From DATFWK01 sp035259345 (GTDB lineage Bacteria; Actinomycetota; Thermoleophilia; Miltoncostaeales; Miltoncostaeaceae), in the NCBI GenBank assembly GCA_035259345.1, contig DATFWK010000097.1, forward strand, positions 1 through 34,274: 34,274 nt of DNA, written 5' to 3'. The notes beneath the pieces were generated by a model. The model saw only the letters and a list, made by a program, of their open reading frames with translations, made no database searches and was not told the origin of the DNA. The position numbers and the translations under genes were made by a program. This document shows, piece by piece, positions 6,810 through 14,458 of the stretch (position 1 is the first letter of the stretch; each line of letters starts with the position of its first letter).

Positions 6810-7609
6810 TGGCGCGCGAGCCGGAGACACGGATCCAGCTGTGCGGGCGGCTCTCGGCCGTGATCGAGGGGCGCGAGGTGGTCGAGGGGCTGCCCGGCCG
6901 CCAGGGGCGGCTCCTGTTCGCGTACATGGCCGCCGACCGCGACCGTGCGCACGCACGGGACGAGCTCATCGAGGCCCTTTGGCCGGAGCGGGCCCCTGCC
7001 GCCGCCGAGTCGGCGCTGAGCGCGCTCCTCTCCGGCCTGCGCCGGGCGCTCGGGCCGGCGGCCCTCGCGGGACGCGCCGAGCTCACCCTGCGCCTCCCGC
7101 CAGGGGCCTGGATCGACCTGGAGGCGGCCGAGGAGGCCGTGCACCGGGCCGAGTCCGCGGCCGCGCAGGGCGACTGGCCACGCTGCTGGGGGCCGTCGCT
7201 GGCCGCTCACATGATCGCGCGGCGTGGGTTCATGCCGGGGTGCGACGGCGAGTGGATCGACCGGCGGCGGAGGCGGCTCGAGGAGATCCAGACGAGCGCC
7301 TTGGAGAGCTACACGGCGTGCGCGATCGGGATCGGCGGCGGCGAGCTCGCCGTCGGCGAGAAGGCGGCCCGCGAGCTCGTGGCGCTCGCGCCGTACCGCG
7401 AGCACGGGTATGCGCTCCTCATGCGCGTGCTGGCCGCGCGCGGGAACGCGGCGGAGGCGCTTCGCGTCTACGAGTCGCTGCGGGCGACGCTCCGGGACGA
7501 GCTGGGGGCCTCGCCGGGGCCGGAGCTTCGGGCCCTGCAGGCCGAGCTGCTTCGGTCCGGCAGCCTGGCCGCGCCGCCCCTCGACGGCGCGCCCACGCAC
7601 GCGAACTGA
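6809..7609 (+). CDS. SARP-type transcriptional regulator (winged helix + BTAD)
   Basis: A 266-residue protein with an OmpR/PhoB-like winged-helix DNA-binding domain (about 8-95: IQLCGRLSAVIEGREV, LPGRQGRLLFAYMA, ARDELIEALWPERAP, LSALLSGLRRALG) followed by a bacterial transcriptional activator domain of TPR-like helices (about 100-250: EWIDRRRRRLEEIQTSALES, AARELVALAPYREHGYALLM, NAAEALRVYESLRATLRDEL). This is the short SARP architecture without a nucleotide-binding domain. The start is TTG 6809, the only in-frame start near the domain boundary. No good Shine-Dalgarno sequence is seen. The target is unknown, but the 22-bp direct repeat at its own start and the divergent DUF1059-sulfurtransferase genes are the obvious candidates. 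Confidence 0.85.
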   Translation: MAREPETRIQLCGRLSAVIEGREVVEGLPGRQGRLLFAYMAADRDRAHARDELIEALWPERAPAAAESALSALLSGLRRALGPAALAGRAELTLRLPPGAWIDLEAAEEAVHRAESAAAQGDWPRCWGPSLAAHMIARRGFMPGCDGEWIDRRRRRLEEIQTSALESYTACAIGIGGGELAVGEKAARELVALAPYREHGYALLMRVLAARGNAAEALRVYESLRATLRDELGASPGPELRALQAELLRSGSLAAPPLDGAPTHAN

Positions 7610-7622
7610 TATTACGTCGCAT

Positions 7623-7931
7623 TCATCCCGGCCCGGCCCGGCGAGCCCGAAGCGACACCACCACCCCACAGGCGGCAGCCAGCGCCCCCCACAGCGGCGC
7701 GAGGCCGTAGACCAGCAGCACGCCCCATCCGAAGAGCCCCGCCGCGAGCGCCGCCGCGCCGGCGGCCCGCCGCGGCGGAGCGACGCACGCCGCGGCCGTC
7801 ACCGCGCCCACGAGCCACAGCACGAGCGCCGACGCCAGGAGCACCACGAACGCGCCCGGGATGCCGAGCAGCGGCACGGCCAGCGCCCCGGCGATCCCGG
7901 CGACGGCGAGCACGATCCCGGCCGCCCTCAC
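7623..7931 (-). CDS. Small multi-helix membrane protein, unrecognised
   Basis: A 102-residue hydrophobic protein with about four membrane helices: GIVLAVAGIAGALAVPLLGI, AFVVLLASALVLWLVGAVTA, AAALAAGLFGWGVLLVYGLA and LWGALAAACGVVVSL, ending RARRAGPG. No family is recognised. It starts at GTG 7931, whose bases overlap the TGA of the metallophosphoesterase (GTGA at 7931-7928), so it is translated by coupling and is the second gene of that operon. It ends 13 bp from the convergent SARP gene. The composition and the 4-base overlap support it as real. Confidence 0.7.
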   Translation of the reverse strand: MRAAGIVLAVAGIAGALAVPLLGIPGAFVVLLASALVLWLVGAVTAAACVAPPRRAAGAAALAAGLFGWGVLLVYGLAPLWGALAAACGVVVSLRARRAGPG

Positions 7932-9037
7932 CGGCGGACCACGACGCGGTCGCGCACGCGGCCGGCCGAGTCGATGAAGGCCATCGCGACCCGCCCGGGC
8001 CGGTCGTCGACCCGCAGCGCGCCGAACACGGCGAGCGACGCGGCCGCCCCGGCCGAGCGCGGCGTCAGCGTCTCGTCGCCGCTCCGCGGCGCGCCGCCGG
8101 TGCCGACGACCATCACGGGCACGCCGTCCACGACCTGTCGCTCGTATCGGTGGTTGTGGCCGGCGAAGACCGCGGTGAGGCGCCCCGCGGCGGCCGCCAG
8201 GACCGGGTTGCCGTGCGCGGGCGCCCGGTGCACGACGACGTAGACGTGGCGCGCGCCCGGCCGGGCGAGCGCGGACCGGACCACCGGCACGTCCGCCCGG
8301 TCGGCCTCGAGGCCGAGGACGACGAAGCGAAGCGGCCCGTAGTCCCACACGTAGCGGCCGCCCCCGTTCGGCAGGCCGAGCGCGCGGGCGACGTCGCGCC
8401 CGCCGCGGAACGCGAGGTCGTGCTCGCCGAGCGTGGAGATGAACGGGCCCTGCGCCAGCAGCGGGCGCATCGGCGCGAAGATGTTGTGGTCGAAGAGCGG
8501 CGGCGCCGCGGCCAGGTACGAGTTGTCGCCCGGCACGACCGTGAACGCCGGCTGCTGGGCCGCGGCCACGCGGGCGACGGCGCGCTCGTCCTCGCCCCCC
8601 GCGCCGTAGTCGCCGAAGGCCGTGAAGCGAATCGCGGCCCGCGGATCGGTGGGCGCGGTCGTGACCGCGCCGAACGCGCGCGCCTGCCCGTCGACCACCG
8701 CGACCCATCCCTGGCGGGCGCCCGGGGCGAGCCCGGTCAGGCGGCCGTCGGCGCTCGTCACGGTGCGCCCGTCCGGCGTCGTGGCCACGATCGCCACGCG
8801 CGGCCGGCCCTCCACGCGCCAGCGCAGCGTGGCGGTGGTGGTGCCGACCTGGACCAGGTACGGCCCGCGGGTGAAGGGATCCGGCTTCGTGGGCAGGACG
8901 TACCGCACCCAGTAGACGACGACCACGCCGACGAAGACCGCCATGACCGCCGCGACGGCCGCCGTCGCGATCAGCGCGCGGCGAAGCCGGCGCTCGTTCG
9001 GTGCGAGCGGCGGGTCCGCCGGCGTCGGCTCATGCAC
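7928..9037 (-). CDS. Membrane-anchored metallophosphoesterase, purple acid phosphatase-like
   Basis: A 369-residue protein with one N-terminal membrane helix (ALIATAAVAAVMAVFVGVVV, about 22-41), a fibronectin-III-like purple-acid-phosphatase N-domain (RGPYLVQVGTTTATLRWRV, about 56-74) and a calcineurin-like phosphoesterase domain: FGDYGAGG, VVPGDNSYL, GEHDL, YVVVHRAPAH and FAGHNHRYER. The catalytic domain should face outside the membrane. The usual GNHD/E metal motif reads GEHD, with Glu for the metal-binding Asn. The start is uncertain. GTG 9037 lies just before the basic segment preceding the helix, but no good ribosome binding site precedes it, and in-frame upstream starts exist. It overlaps a small membrane protein gene downstream. 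Confidence 0.8.
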   Translation of the reverse strand: MHEPTPADPPLAPNERRLRRALIATAAVAAVMAVFVGVVVVYWVRYVLPTKPDPFTRGPYLVQVGTTTATLRWRVEGRPRVAIVATTPDGRTVTSADGRLTGLAPGARQGWVAVVDGQARAFGAVTTAPTDPRAAIRFTAFGDYGAGGEDERAVARVAAAQQPAFTVVPGDNSYLAAAPPLFDHNIFAPMRPLLAQGPFISTLGEHDLAFRGGRDVARALGLPNGGGRYVWDYGPLRFVVLGLEADRADVPVVRSALARPGARHVYVVVHRAPAHGNPVLAAAAGRLTAVFAGHNHRYERQVVDGVPVMVVGTGGAPRSGDETLTPRSAGAAASLAVFGALRVDDRPGRVAMAFIDSAGRVRDRVVVRR

Positions 9038-9175
9038 TCCACGAAGACTGGCCGTCCGCGCGCCGTACCGCCAGGCGGCGGGGTCGACACGGGCCCCTCG
9101 TATCAGGGCCGGCACGCCGCCCTCTGTCTCTGAGCCGGCCTGTCGGCCGGCCTCCCACGAGCCAAGGAGATGACC

Positions 9176-10087
9176 ATGGCGACCATTGACCCCCGGCACG
9201 ACCTCCTCGACCTGAGCGGCCGGACGGCGATCGTGACCGGCGCCTCGTCCGGGCTCGGCACGGTCTTCGCCGAGGCCCTCGCCGCGGCAGGTGCGCACGT
9301 CGTGCTGGCGGCGCGGCGCCTCGAGCGCCTGGAGGACCTGGCGCACCGGCTGGAGGCCGCCGGTGCCGAGGCGCTCCCAGTGCGTTGCGATGTGACCGAC
9401 CCCGACGACGTCGCCGGGCTCGTGGCGGCCGCCGTGGATCGCTTCGGGCGCGTCGACGTGATGGTCGCGAACGCCGGGACGGCGGCCGATGCCGGGCCGA
9501 TGGCCGAGCGCCTGCCGCACGAGCGGTTCGAGGCGACCGTTCGCGTGAACCTGCTCGGCAGCTGGTACTGCTGCCGCGAGGCCGGCGCACGGATGCTCGC
9601 GGCAGGCTCAGGCTCCATCATCACCGTGTCGTCGGTCGCCGGGCTCGGCGCCGTGCCGTTCTTCCCGCCGGCCTACCAGGCGACCAAGGCCGCGTTGCTC
9701 AACCTCACGCGCAATCTCGCGGTCTCCTGGGCCGACCGCGGCGTGCGCGTGAACGCGCTGGCGCCCGGCTGGTTCCCCAGCGAGATGGCCAGCCCCTTCA
9801 TCGAGGCGCCGGTCTACGGCGACCGGATCGCGAGCACGCTCCCGTGCGACCGGGTCGGCGATCCGTCCGAGCTCGTCGGACCGCTCCTCTTCCTCGCGTC
9901 GGACGCATCGAGCTACGTCACCGGCCACACGCTGGTCGTGGACGGCGGCCTGTCCGCCTCGGTCGGCCACGCCCGGTACGACGACTCCCTCTTCGCCTTC
10001 CACGCGGCGGTCGCCCCGGATGGGCTCGGCGAGCGGGTGATGCCGGCCTCGCCGGCGGCCGCGGCTGCCGGCCCGACCTCGCGCTAG
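9176..10087 (+). CDS. Short-chain dehydrogenase/reductase (SDR)
   Basis: A 303-residue classical SDR. It has the NAD(P)-binding TGASSGLG (about 21-28), CDVTD (about 72-76), NAG (about 97-99), catalytic Ser in ITVSSVAG, YQATK (Tyr and Lys, about 165-169) and the C-terminal VDGG. An Arg pair after strand 2 (LAARRLERLE) hints at NADP, but this is not certain. The substrate is unknown. The ATG at 9176 is chosen over the ATG at 9170 because AAGGAG ends exactly 6 bases before it. About 40 residues extend beyond the usual SDR end. It converges with the citrate synthase gene, whose stop begins at 10088. Confidence 0.87.
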   Translation: MATIDPRHDLLDLSGRTAIVTGASSGLGTVFAEALAAAGAHVVLAARRLERLEDLAHRLEAAGAEALPVRCDVTDPDDVAGLVAAAVDRFGRVDVMVANAGTAADAGPMAERLPHERFEATVRVNLLGSWYCCREAGARMLAAGSGSIITVSSVAGLGAVPFFPPAYQATKAALLNLTRNLAVSWADRGVRVNALAPGWFPSEMASPFIEAPVYGDRIASTLPCDRVGDPSELVGPLLFLASDASSYVTGHTLVVDGGLSASVGHARYDDSLFAFHAAVAPDGLGERVMPASPAAAAAGPTSR

Positions 10088-11197
10088 CTAGCCCGCTGAC
10101 GCGGCCAGCGCCCCCTCCTCCACGGCGGAGAGGGGGCGCGGCCCGGGGCCGATGTAGCGGGCGCTCGGGCGGATGAGCCGGCCGGTGCGCTTCTGCTCCA
10201 GGACGTGGGCCGACCAGCCGGCCGTCCGCGAGCAGGCGAACAGCGCGGGCGCGACGCCGGGCGGCACGCCGGCCGCGTCGAGCACGATCGCCGACCAGAA
10301 CTCCACGTTGGTCGCCAGCACCCGGTCCGGCTTGCGCCGCCTGAGCGCGGCCAGGGCGACGTCCTCGAGGGCGACCGCTGCCTCGTAGCGTGGCGCGCCG
10401 ATCTCCCGCGCCGTCCGCCGCAGGAGCCGCGCGCGGGGGTCCTCGGCCCGGTAGACGCGATGGCCGAAGCCCATGAGTCGCTCCCCGCGGTCGAGGGCGT
10501 CCTCGACGTAGCCCGCGACGCTGGGCGCGGCCGTGGCGGCGTCGAGCATCGGCAGCACGCGCGCCGGCGCACCGCCGTGCAGCGGGCCGGAGAGCGCGCC
10601 CGCCGCCGCCGAGAGGCACGCCGCGCAGTCCGCGCCGGTCGACGCGACGATGCGCGCGGTGAACGTCGAGGCGTTCAGGCCGTGCTCGGCCGTGCAGGTC
10701 CAGTAGGCGTCGATCGCGCGGACGGCGCGCGGATCCGCCGCTCCGCGCCACTCGAGGAGCAGCCGCTCGGCCAGGGTTGTCCCCCGCGCCGCGCCCGCTA
10801 CCTCGAGCGCCGGCAGTCCCTCGGCGGCCCGCGCCGCCTGGGCCGTCAGCGACACCATGGCCGCCGACACCCGCGCGAGGTCGTCCCTGGCCTCCACGTC
10901 CGAGATGTCGATCAGCTTCCCGAGCCCCCAGCGGCCGCCCAGCGCGGCGGTCGCGCCCTGGAGGTCGGCCAGCACGTCGCCGGTGGGCGCGGCCAGCGTG
11001 ACCGCCGGGGCCTGCGTGAGGCCCGGCTGCGGCGAGCCGTCGACCAGGATGCCCCACACCCGCTCGAACGGGAGCGCCCCCGCGAGCTCCTCGATGTCGA
11101 TGCCGCGGTAGCGGAGCGCCCCGCCCTCGCGGTCCGGCTCGGCGATCTCCGTCTCGACCGCGACAACGCCCTCAAGACCCGGATGGAACTCGCTCAT
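10088..11197 (-). CDS. Citrate synthase (or 2-methylcitrate synthase)
   Basis: Condenses acetyl-CoA (or propionyl-CoA) with oxaloacetate. The 369-residue product is the short type II-like form. It has LRYRGIDIEELAG at the N-terminus, first active-site His in AEHGLNASTF, GPLHGGAP, second in GFGHRVYR, and the C-terminal SARYIGP. Where many family members have an Asp (NVDFYSG) this one has NVEFWSA, a Glu variant common in the short actinobacterial type. ATG 11197 follows a strong GGGAGG. A near-consensus promoter (TTGACG, 17 bp, TACCCT) lies upstream and is shared head to head with an HTH-citrate synthase fusion. Citrate and methylcitrate activity cannot be separated from sequence alone. Confidence 0.9.
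   Translation of the reverse strand: MSEFHPGLEGVVAVETEIAEPDREGGALRYRGIDIEELAGALPFERVWGILVDGSPQPGLTQAPAVTLAAPTGDVLADLQGATAALGGRWGLGKLIDISDVEARDDLARVSAAMVSLTAQAARAAEGLPALEVAGAARGTTLAERLLLEWRGAADPRAVRAIDAYWTCTAEHGLNASTFTARIVASTGADCAACLSAAAGALSGPLHGGAPARVLPMLDAATAAPSVAGYVEDALDRGERLMGFGHRVYRAEDPRARLLRRTAREIGAPRYEAAVALEDVALAALRRRKPDRVLATNVEFWSAIVLDAAGVPPGVAPALFACSRTAGWSAHVLEQKRTGRLIRPSARYIGPGPRPLSAVEEGALAASAG
10108..10139. terminator. GC hairpin at convergent SDR/citrate synthase junction
   Basis: A perfect 10-bp stem (GCGCCCCCTC / GAGGGGGCGC) encloses a 12-nt loop that can pair further (TCC/GGA). It lies 21 bp past the SDR stop, inside the 3' coding end of the citrate synthase. No T-tract follows. 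Codon bias alone could make part of it. Confidence 0.4.
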
Positions 11198-11243
11198 CTC
11201 CGCCTCCCTCGCTCGGTGGGCCGGCTGTGTGCCCTGTGACCTC

Positions 11244-11272
11244 AGGGTAGGCTGGCTGCCTTATATCGTCAA
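11244..11272 (-). promoter_or_regulatory. Promoter of the citrate synthase gene (-35 TTGACG, -10 TACCCT)
   Basis: On the minus strand TTGACG (11272-11267) and TACCCT (11249-11244) are separated by exactly 17 bp, the best sigma-70-type promoter in the window. Transcription should begin near 11237, giving a leader of about 40 nt with the Shine-Dalgarno sequence GGGAGG before ATG 11197. Confidence 0.75.
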
Positions 11273-11292
11273 TGTTGATTGGATACGATCAA
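11265..11292. promoter_or_regulatory. AT-rich divergent control region with dyad repeats; -10 of HTH-citrate synthase
   Basis: ATCGT (11265-11269) and ACGAT (11285-11289) form a spaced dyad, and TTGAT (11275-11279) and ATCAA (11288-11292) form another. The segment overlaps the -35 of the leftward citrate synthase promoter. Its TACGAT (11284-11289) is followed by 6 bases and ATG 11296, so it also serves as the -10 of a leaderless rightward message. A protein bound here could control both genes. The HTH domain of the rightward product is a candidate. Confidence 0.5.
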
Positions 11293-11295
11293 GTC

Positions 11296-12492
11296 ATGAC
11301 CGACGGACCACTGCTCACCGCCGACCAGGCCGCGAAGCTCCTGGGCGTCTCCCGGCAGACCCTGTACGCGTATGTCAGCCGCGGGCTCGTGGACTCGCTG
11401 CCGGGGCCCGGGCCGTCGCGTGCCCGCCGCTATCCACGCGCGTCGCTCGAGGCGCTCCGCGCCCATCGGGCGGCGCCGCGCGCCGAGACGGCCGCCCGCG
11501 AGGCGATCCACTGGGGCGCGCCGGTGCTCGAGTCGTCCCTCACGCTCATCGAGGACGGCCGCTGCCTCTACCGGGGGCGCGACGTCGTGGCGCTCGCCCA
11601 GGAGGCCGAGCTCGAGGAGGTCGCCGCGCTGCTCTGGACCGGCGACCCCGGCGGGCTGGCCGGGCTCGGGGGCCTTCCGGCCGGCCGCGCCCGCACCGCA
11701 GGGCCGGTGGCCGTGCGTCTCGAGGAGCACCTCGCCGCGGCGGCCCACAACGGCGTCGCCCCGCCCCCGGGCGCCCCGACGCTCCGTGCGGCGGCGGGGC
11801 TCGTCGCCGGCATGTTCGCCGCGGCCGGCGCGGGCGGCGGCGGGCCCCTCGCCGCGCGCCTCGCCCGCGCCTGGCGGGCCGGCGCGGCCGCAGACGACCT
11901 GCGGGCCGCGCTGGTCCTCTGCGCGGACCACGAGCTCAACGTCAGCGCGTTCACGGCGCGGGTCGTCGCCTCCGCCGGCGCGCGCCTCGAGCACGCGCTC
12001 CTCGCCGCGCTCGCTGCGCTGCAGGGCCGCCGCCACGGCGGAGCGTCGGCCGCCGTGCGGCGCATGCTCGCCGACGCCGGCCGGGACGGCCCCCGAGCGG
12101 CCATCGAGCGCGCGATCGACGAGCTCGGGGCGGTCCCCGGCTTCGGCCACCCCCTCTACCCCGCCGGGGACCCGCGCGGCGCCGAGCTCCTCCGCCGCGC
12201 CCGCGCCGCAGGCCGGGCGCGCCTCGGTGGCGTCGAGGAGCTGGTCGGTGCCTGCGCGGCCCTCGGCCTGGCCCCTGACCTCGACCTAGGGCTGGTCGCG
12301 CTGGCCACAGCGCGGCGCCTGCCCGCGGACGCCCCGTTCGCGATCTTCGCCCTCGGCCGCTCCGTGGGATGGGTGGCCCACGCGCTCGAGACCATGGCCG
12401 ACGGGCGCATCATCCGGCCCCGCGCCCGCTACGTCGGGCCGCGCCCGGCCGTCGCTACACTCGGCGCGGTCCAGCCCACCCGGCGGAGGTAG
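11296..12492 (+). CDS. Citrate synthase-family protein with N-terminal helix-turn-helix domain
   Basis: A 398-residue fusion. Residues 1-60 form a MerR/excisionase-type HTH (LLTADQAAKLLGVSRQTLYA, YVSRGLVDSLPGPGPSRARR). The rest is a citrate synthase fold (LTLIEDGRCLYRGRDVVALA, CADHELNVSAF, RRHGGASAAV, GFGHPLYPAGDPRG, RARYVGP). Three active-site His are kept (DHELN, RHGG, GFGHP), and PDLDLGL occupies the place of the catalytic Asp segment, so activity is plausible. ATG 11296 is preferred over ATG 11272 because TACGAT ends 6 bases upstream, giving a leaderless start, and because the HTH begins there. It is divergent from a stand-alone citrate synthase. Whether it acts as enzyme, regulator or both is unknown. 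Confidence 0.85.
   Translation: MTDGPLLTADQAAKLLGVSRQTLYAYVSRGLVDSLPGPGPSRARRYPRASLEALRAHRAAPRAETAAREAIHWGAPVLESSLTLIEDGRCLYRGRDVVALAQEAELEEVAALLWTGDPGGLAGLGGLPAGRARTAGPVAVRLEEHLAAAAHNGVAPPPGAPTLRAAAGLVAGMFAAAGAGGGGPLAARLARAWRAGAAADDLRAALVLCADHELNVSAFTARVVASAGARLEHALLAALAALQGRRHGGASAAVRRMLADAGRDGPRAAIERAIDELGAVPGFGHPLYPAGDPRGAELLRRARAAGRARLGGVEELVGACAALGLAPDLDLGLVALATARRLPADAPFAIFALGRSVGWVAHALETMADGRIIRPRARYVGPRPAVATLGAVQPTRRR
12456..12461 (+). promoter_or_regulatory. Predicted -10 element for methylglyoxal synthase gene
   Basis: TACACT lies inside the 3' end of the preceding gene. Transcription would start near 12469 and include the Shine-Dalgarno sequence GGAGGT (12485-12490) before GTG 12495. 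The gene could also be read from the upstream transcript. Confidence 0.4.
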
Positions 12493-12494
12493 CG

Positions 12495-12998
12495 GTGTCC
12501 ACACGAGCAGGCCGGCCGGGGCGCGACGGCGCCGTGCACGGGGTGATCGAGTCCCCCGAGGTGCGGGTGCCGATGAGCCCGAGCAAGCGCATCGTGATGA
12601 TCGCCCACGACAACCGGAAGGACGACCTGCTGGCCTGGGCGCGGTTCAACCGCGGCACCCTCCAGCACCACGAGCTCTACGCGACCGGCACCACCGGCGC
12701 GCTGCTCTCGCGCGAGCTGGAGCTGCCCGTGCACCGCTTCCTGAGCGGCCCGCTGGGCGGCGACCAGCAGGTGGGCGCCGGGCTCGCGGAGGGGCGCATC
12801 GACATCGTGATCTTCTTCTGGGACCCGCTCCAGCCCCAGCCGCACGACGTCGACGTCAAGGCCCTGCTCCGCATCGCGGTCGTCTGCAACTGCCCCATCG
12901 CCTGCAACCGCGCGACCGCCGACTTCCTGCTCTCGAGCCCGCTGATGAGCTCGAGCTACGAGCGGCTCGTCTCCGTCGAGGAGCGCTTCCCCTCGTAG
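12495..12998 (+). CDS. mgsA: Methylglyoxal synthase
   Basis: Converts dihydroxyacetone phosphate to methylglyoxal and phosphate, a glycolytic bypass in the cytoplasm. The conserved path is complete: IVMIAHDNRKDDLLAWA, YATGTTG, LSGPLGGDQQVGA, IFFWDPLQPQPHDVDVKALL, CNRATADFLLSSPLM. The Asp residues of the active site (GGDQQ and WDPL) and the phosphate-binding TGTTG are present. GTG 12495 follows GGAGGT with 4 bases and gives 167 residues, with about 26 more at the N-terminus than the core needs. ATG 12573 would give 141 residues. It lies 2 bp after the HTH-citrate synthase, so it could be co-transcribed, although a TACACT hexamer suggests its own promoter. Confidence 0.95.
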   Translation: MSTRAGRPGRDGAVHGVIESPEVRVPMSPSKRIVMIAHDNRKDDLLAWARFNRGTLQHHELYATGTTGALLSRELELPVHRFLSGPLGGDQQVGAGLAEGRIDIVIFFWDPLQPQPHDVDVKALLRIAVVCNCPIACNRATADFLLSSPLMSSSYERLVSVEERFPS

Positions 12999-13023
12999 CC
13001 GGCGGCCGCTGGAACGCCAGGAC

Positions 13024-13049
13024 GGCATGGCGGACTGAATCGCCATGTC
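13024..13049. repeat. Inverted repeat between mgsA and MFS gene
   Basis: CATGGCG (13026-13032) and CGCCATG (13041-13047) pair perfectly around an 8-nt loop. The stem can be extended by a G-U and a G-C pair. It lies 26 bp past the mgsA stop and 74 bp before the MFS start, without a T-tract. It could be a terminator for mgsA or an operator for the transporter. Confidence 0.4.
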
Positions 13050-13109
13050 CTCGGACCCGGCTACGCATGCGCACGATCGGGCCGGCGGCGGGCGTCGGAC
13101 ACACCGGGG

Positions 13110-13115
13110 TATCGT
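13110..13115 (+). promoter_or_regulatory. Predicted -10 element of leaderless MFS transporter promoter
   Basis: TATCGT followed by 7 bases and GTG 13123, with no Shine-Dalgarno sequence. It decides the transporter start against the upstream in-frame ATG at 13045. Confidence 0.6.
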
Positions 13116-13122
13116 CACCTCA

Positions 13123-14403
13123 GTGATCGCCCGGCTCCGCAGCCTGCACTACGCCTGGGTGGTGGCGGGCGTCACGTTCCTGGCGCTCCTCGCGGCGGCG
13201 GGCTTCCGGTCGACGGTCGGGGTGTTCGTCGTGCCCCTGCAGGACGAGTTCGGCTGGGGGCGCGACCAGGTGTCGCTCGCGATCTCGATCAACCTGCTCT
13301 GCTACGGGCTGGTGGCGCCGTTCGCCGCGGCGCTCGTCGAGCGGCTCGGCACGCGCCGCGTCATGGCCGGCGCCCTGGTCGCGATTGCCGCCGGGTCCGC
13401 GCTCACCGTGCTCATGAACGCCCTCTGGCAGCTGGACGTGCTCTGGGGCGTGGTGATCGGCCTCGCGACCGGGAGCGTCTCGATCCCGCTCTCCGCGATC
13501 GTCGCCACCCGCTGGTTCGTCCGCCACCGCGGCCTGGTCACCGGGCTCATGGCGGCGAGCTTCGCCACGGGGAACCTGATCTTCCTGCCGCTGCTCGCGT
13601 GGATCACGGACACCCACGGCTGGCGCTGGGCCGCCGCGCTGGTGGCCGTCGTGGCGACGGCGATCGTGCCCGTCGCGCTCCTGCTCATGCGCGAGCGGCC
13701 CGAGGACGTGGGCCTGCTCCCGCTCGGCGCCACCGAGCCGACCCCGCCCCCGCCGCCGCCGACGGAGAACCCGTTCAAGCGGCCGATCACCGTGCTGCGG
13801 GAGGCCGCCCACGTCCGTGACTTCTGGCTCCTCGCCGGCACGTTCTTCGTCTGCGGCTGGACGACCAACGGCGCCGTCCAGTCCCACTTCATCCCCGCCG
13901 CGCACGACCACCACATCCCAGAGGTGACCGCCGCGAGCCTGCTCGCGCTCATCGGCCTGTTCGACATCGTGGGCAGCACGACCTCCGGCTGGCTCACGGA
14001 CCGCGCCGACCCGCGCCGGCTCCTGTTCGCCTACTACAGCCTCCGTGGCATCTCCCTGGCCTTCCTCCCCTACCTGCTGAGCGCGCCGCGCGGCACGCTC
14101 GTCGCGTTCGCGGTCCTCTACGGCCTGGACTGGGTCGCCACGGTGCCGCCGACGGTCGCGCTCACGAACGCTGTGTTCGGCCGCGACAAGGCCGGCGTCG
14201 TCTTCGGGTGGATCTTCGCCTCGCACATGGTCGGGGGCGCGGCGGCCGCCTACGTGGCCGGGGCCGCGCGGACCACGTTCGGCAACTACGTGATCGCGTT
14301 CGTCGGAGGCGGCATCCTCGCCGTCGCCGCCGGCTTCGCCTCGCTCACGATCGCGCGCGGCTCCCGCCGCATCGTCCCGCCGGCGGTGCCGGAGCCCGCC
14401 TGA
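13123..14403 (+). CDS. Major facilitator superfamily transporter, MCT/oxalate-formate antiporter-like
   Basis: A 426-residue inner-membrane protein with twelve predicted helices in two bundles, starting LHYAWVVAGVTFLALLAAAG. The loop between helices 2 and 3 reads VERLGTRRVMAG, the MFS signature A region. A Pro-rich central cytoplasmic loop (EPTPPPPPPTENPFKRPIT, about 233-252) separates the halves, and TDRADPRRLLFAYY repeats signature A in the second half. The N-terminal opening (YAWVV...FGVFVVPL-like, DEFGWGRDQVSLA) resembles the oxalate/formate antiporter and monocarboxylate groups, so a carboxylate substrate is likely but unproven. I chose GTG 13123 because a -10 hexamer lies 7 bases before it and the first helix follows at once. 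Confidence 0.85.
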   Translation: MIARLRSLHYAWVVAGVTFLALLAAAGFRSTVGVFVVPLQDEFGWGRDQVSLAISINLLCYGLVAPFAAALVERLGTRRVMAGALVAIAAGSALTVLMNALWQLDVLWGVVIGLATGSVSIPLSAIVATRWFVRHRGLVTGLMAASFATGNLIFLPLLAWITDTHGWRWAAALVAVVATAIVPVALLLMRERPEDVGLLPLGATEPTPPPPPPTENPFKRPITVLREAAHVRDFWLLAGTFFVCGWTTNGAVQSHFIPAAHDHHIPEVTAASLLALIGLFDIVGSTTSGWLTDRADPRRLLFAYYSLRGISLAFLPYLLSAPRGTLVAFAVLYGLDWVATVPPTVALTNAVFGRDKAGVVFGWIFASHMVGGAAAAYVAGAARTTFGNYVIAFVGGGILAVAAGFASLTIARGSRRIVPPAVPEPA

Positions 14404-14458
14404 GGGGTATGAGAGGATCGCCGGGCTCGCGGCGGGACCTGACGCAAGGAGGAACGGA

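Noticed and set aside
9088..9102. TACGAG-6-GTG on the minus strand as a leaderless start for the metallophosphoesterase
   Set aside because: The last base of the hexamer is not T, and the GTG at 9090 is out of frame with the gene.
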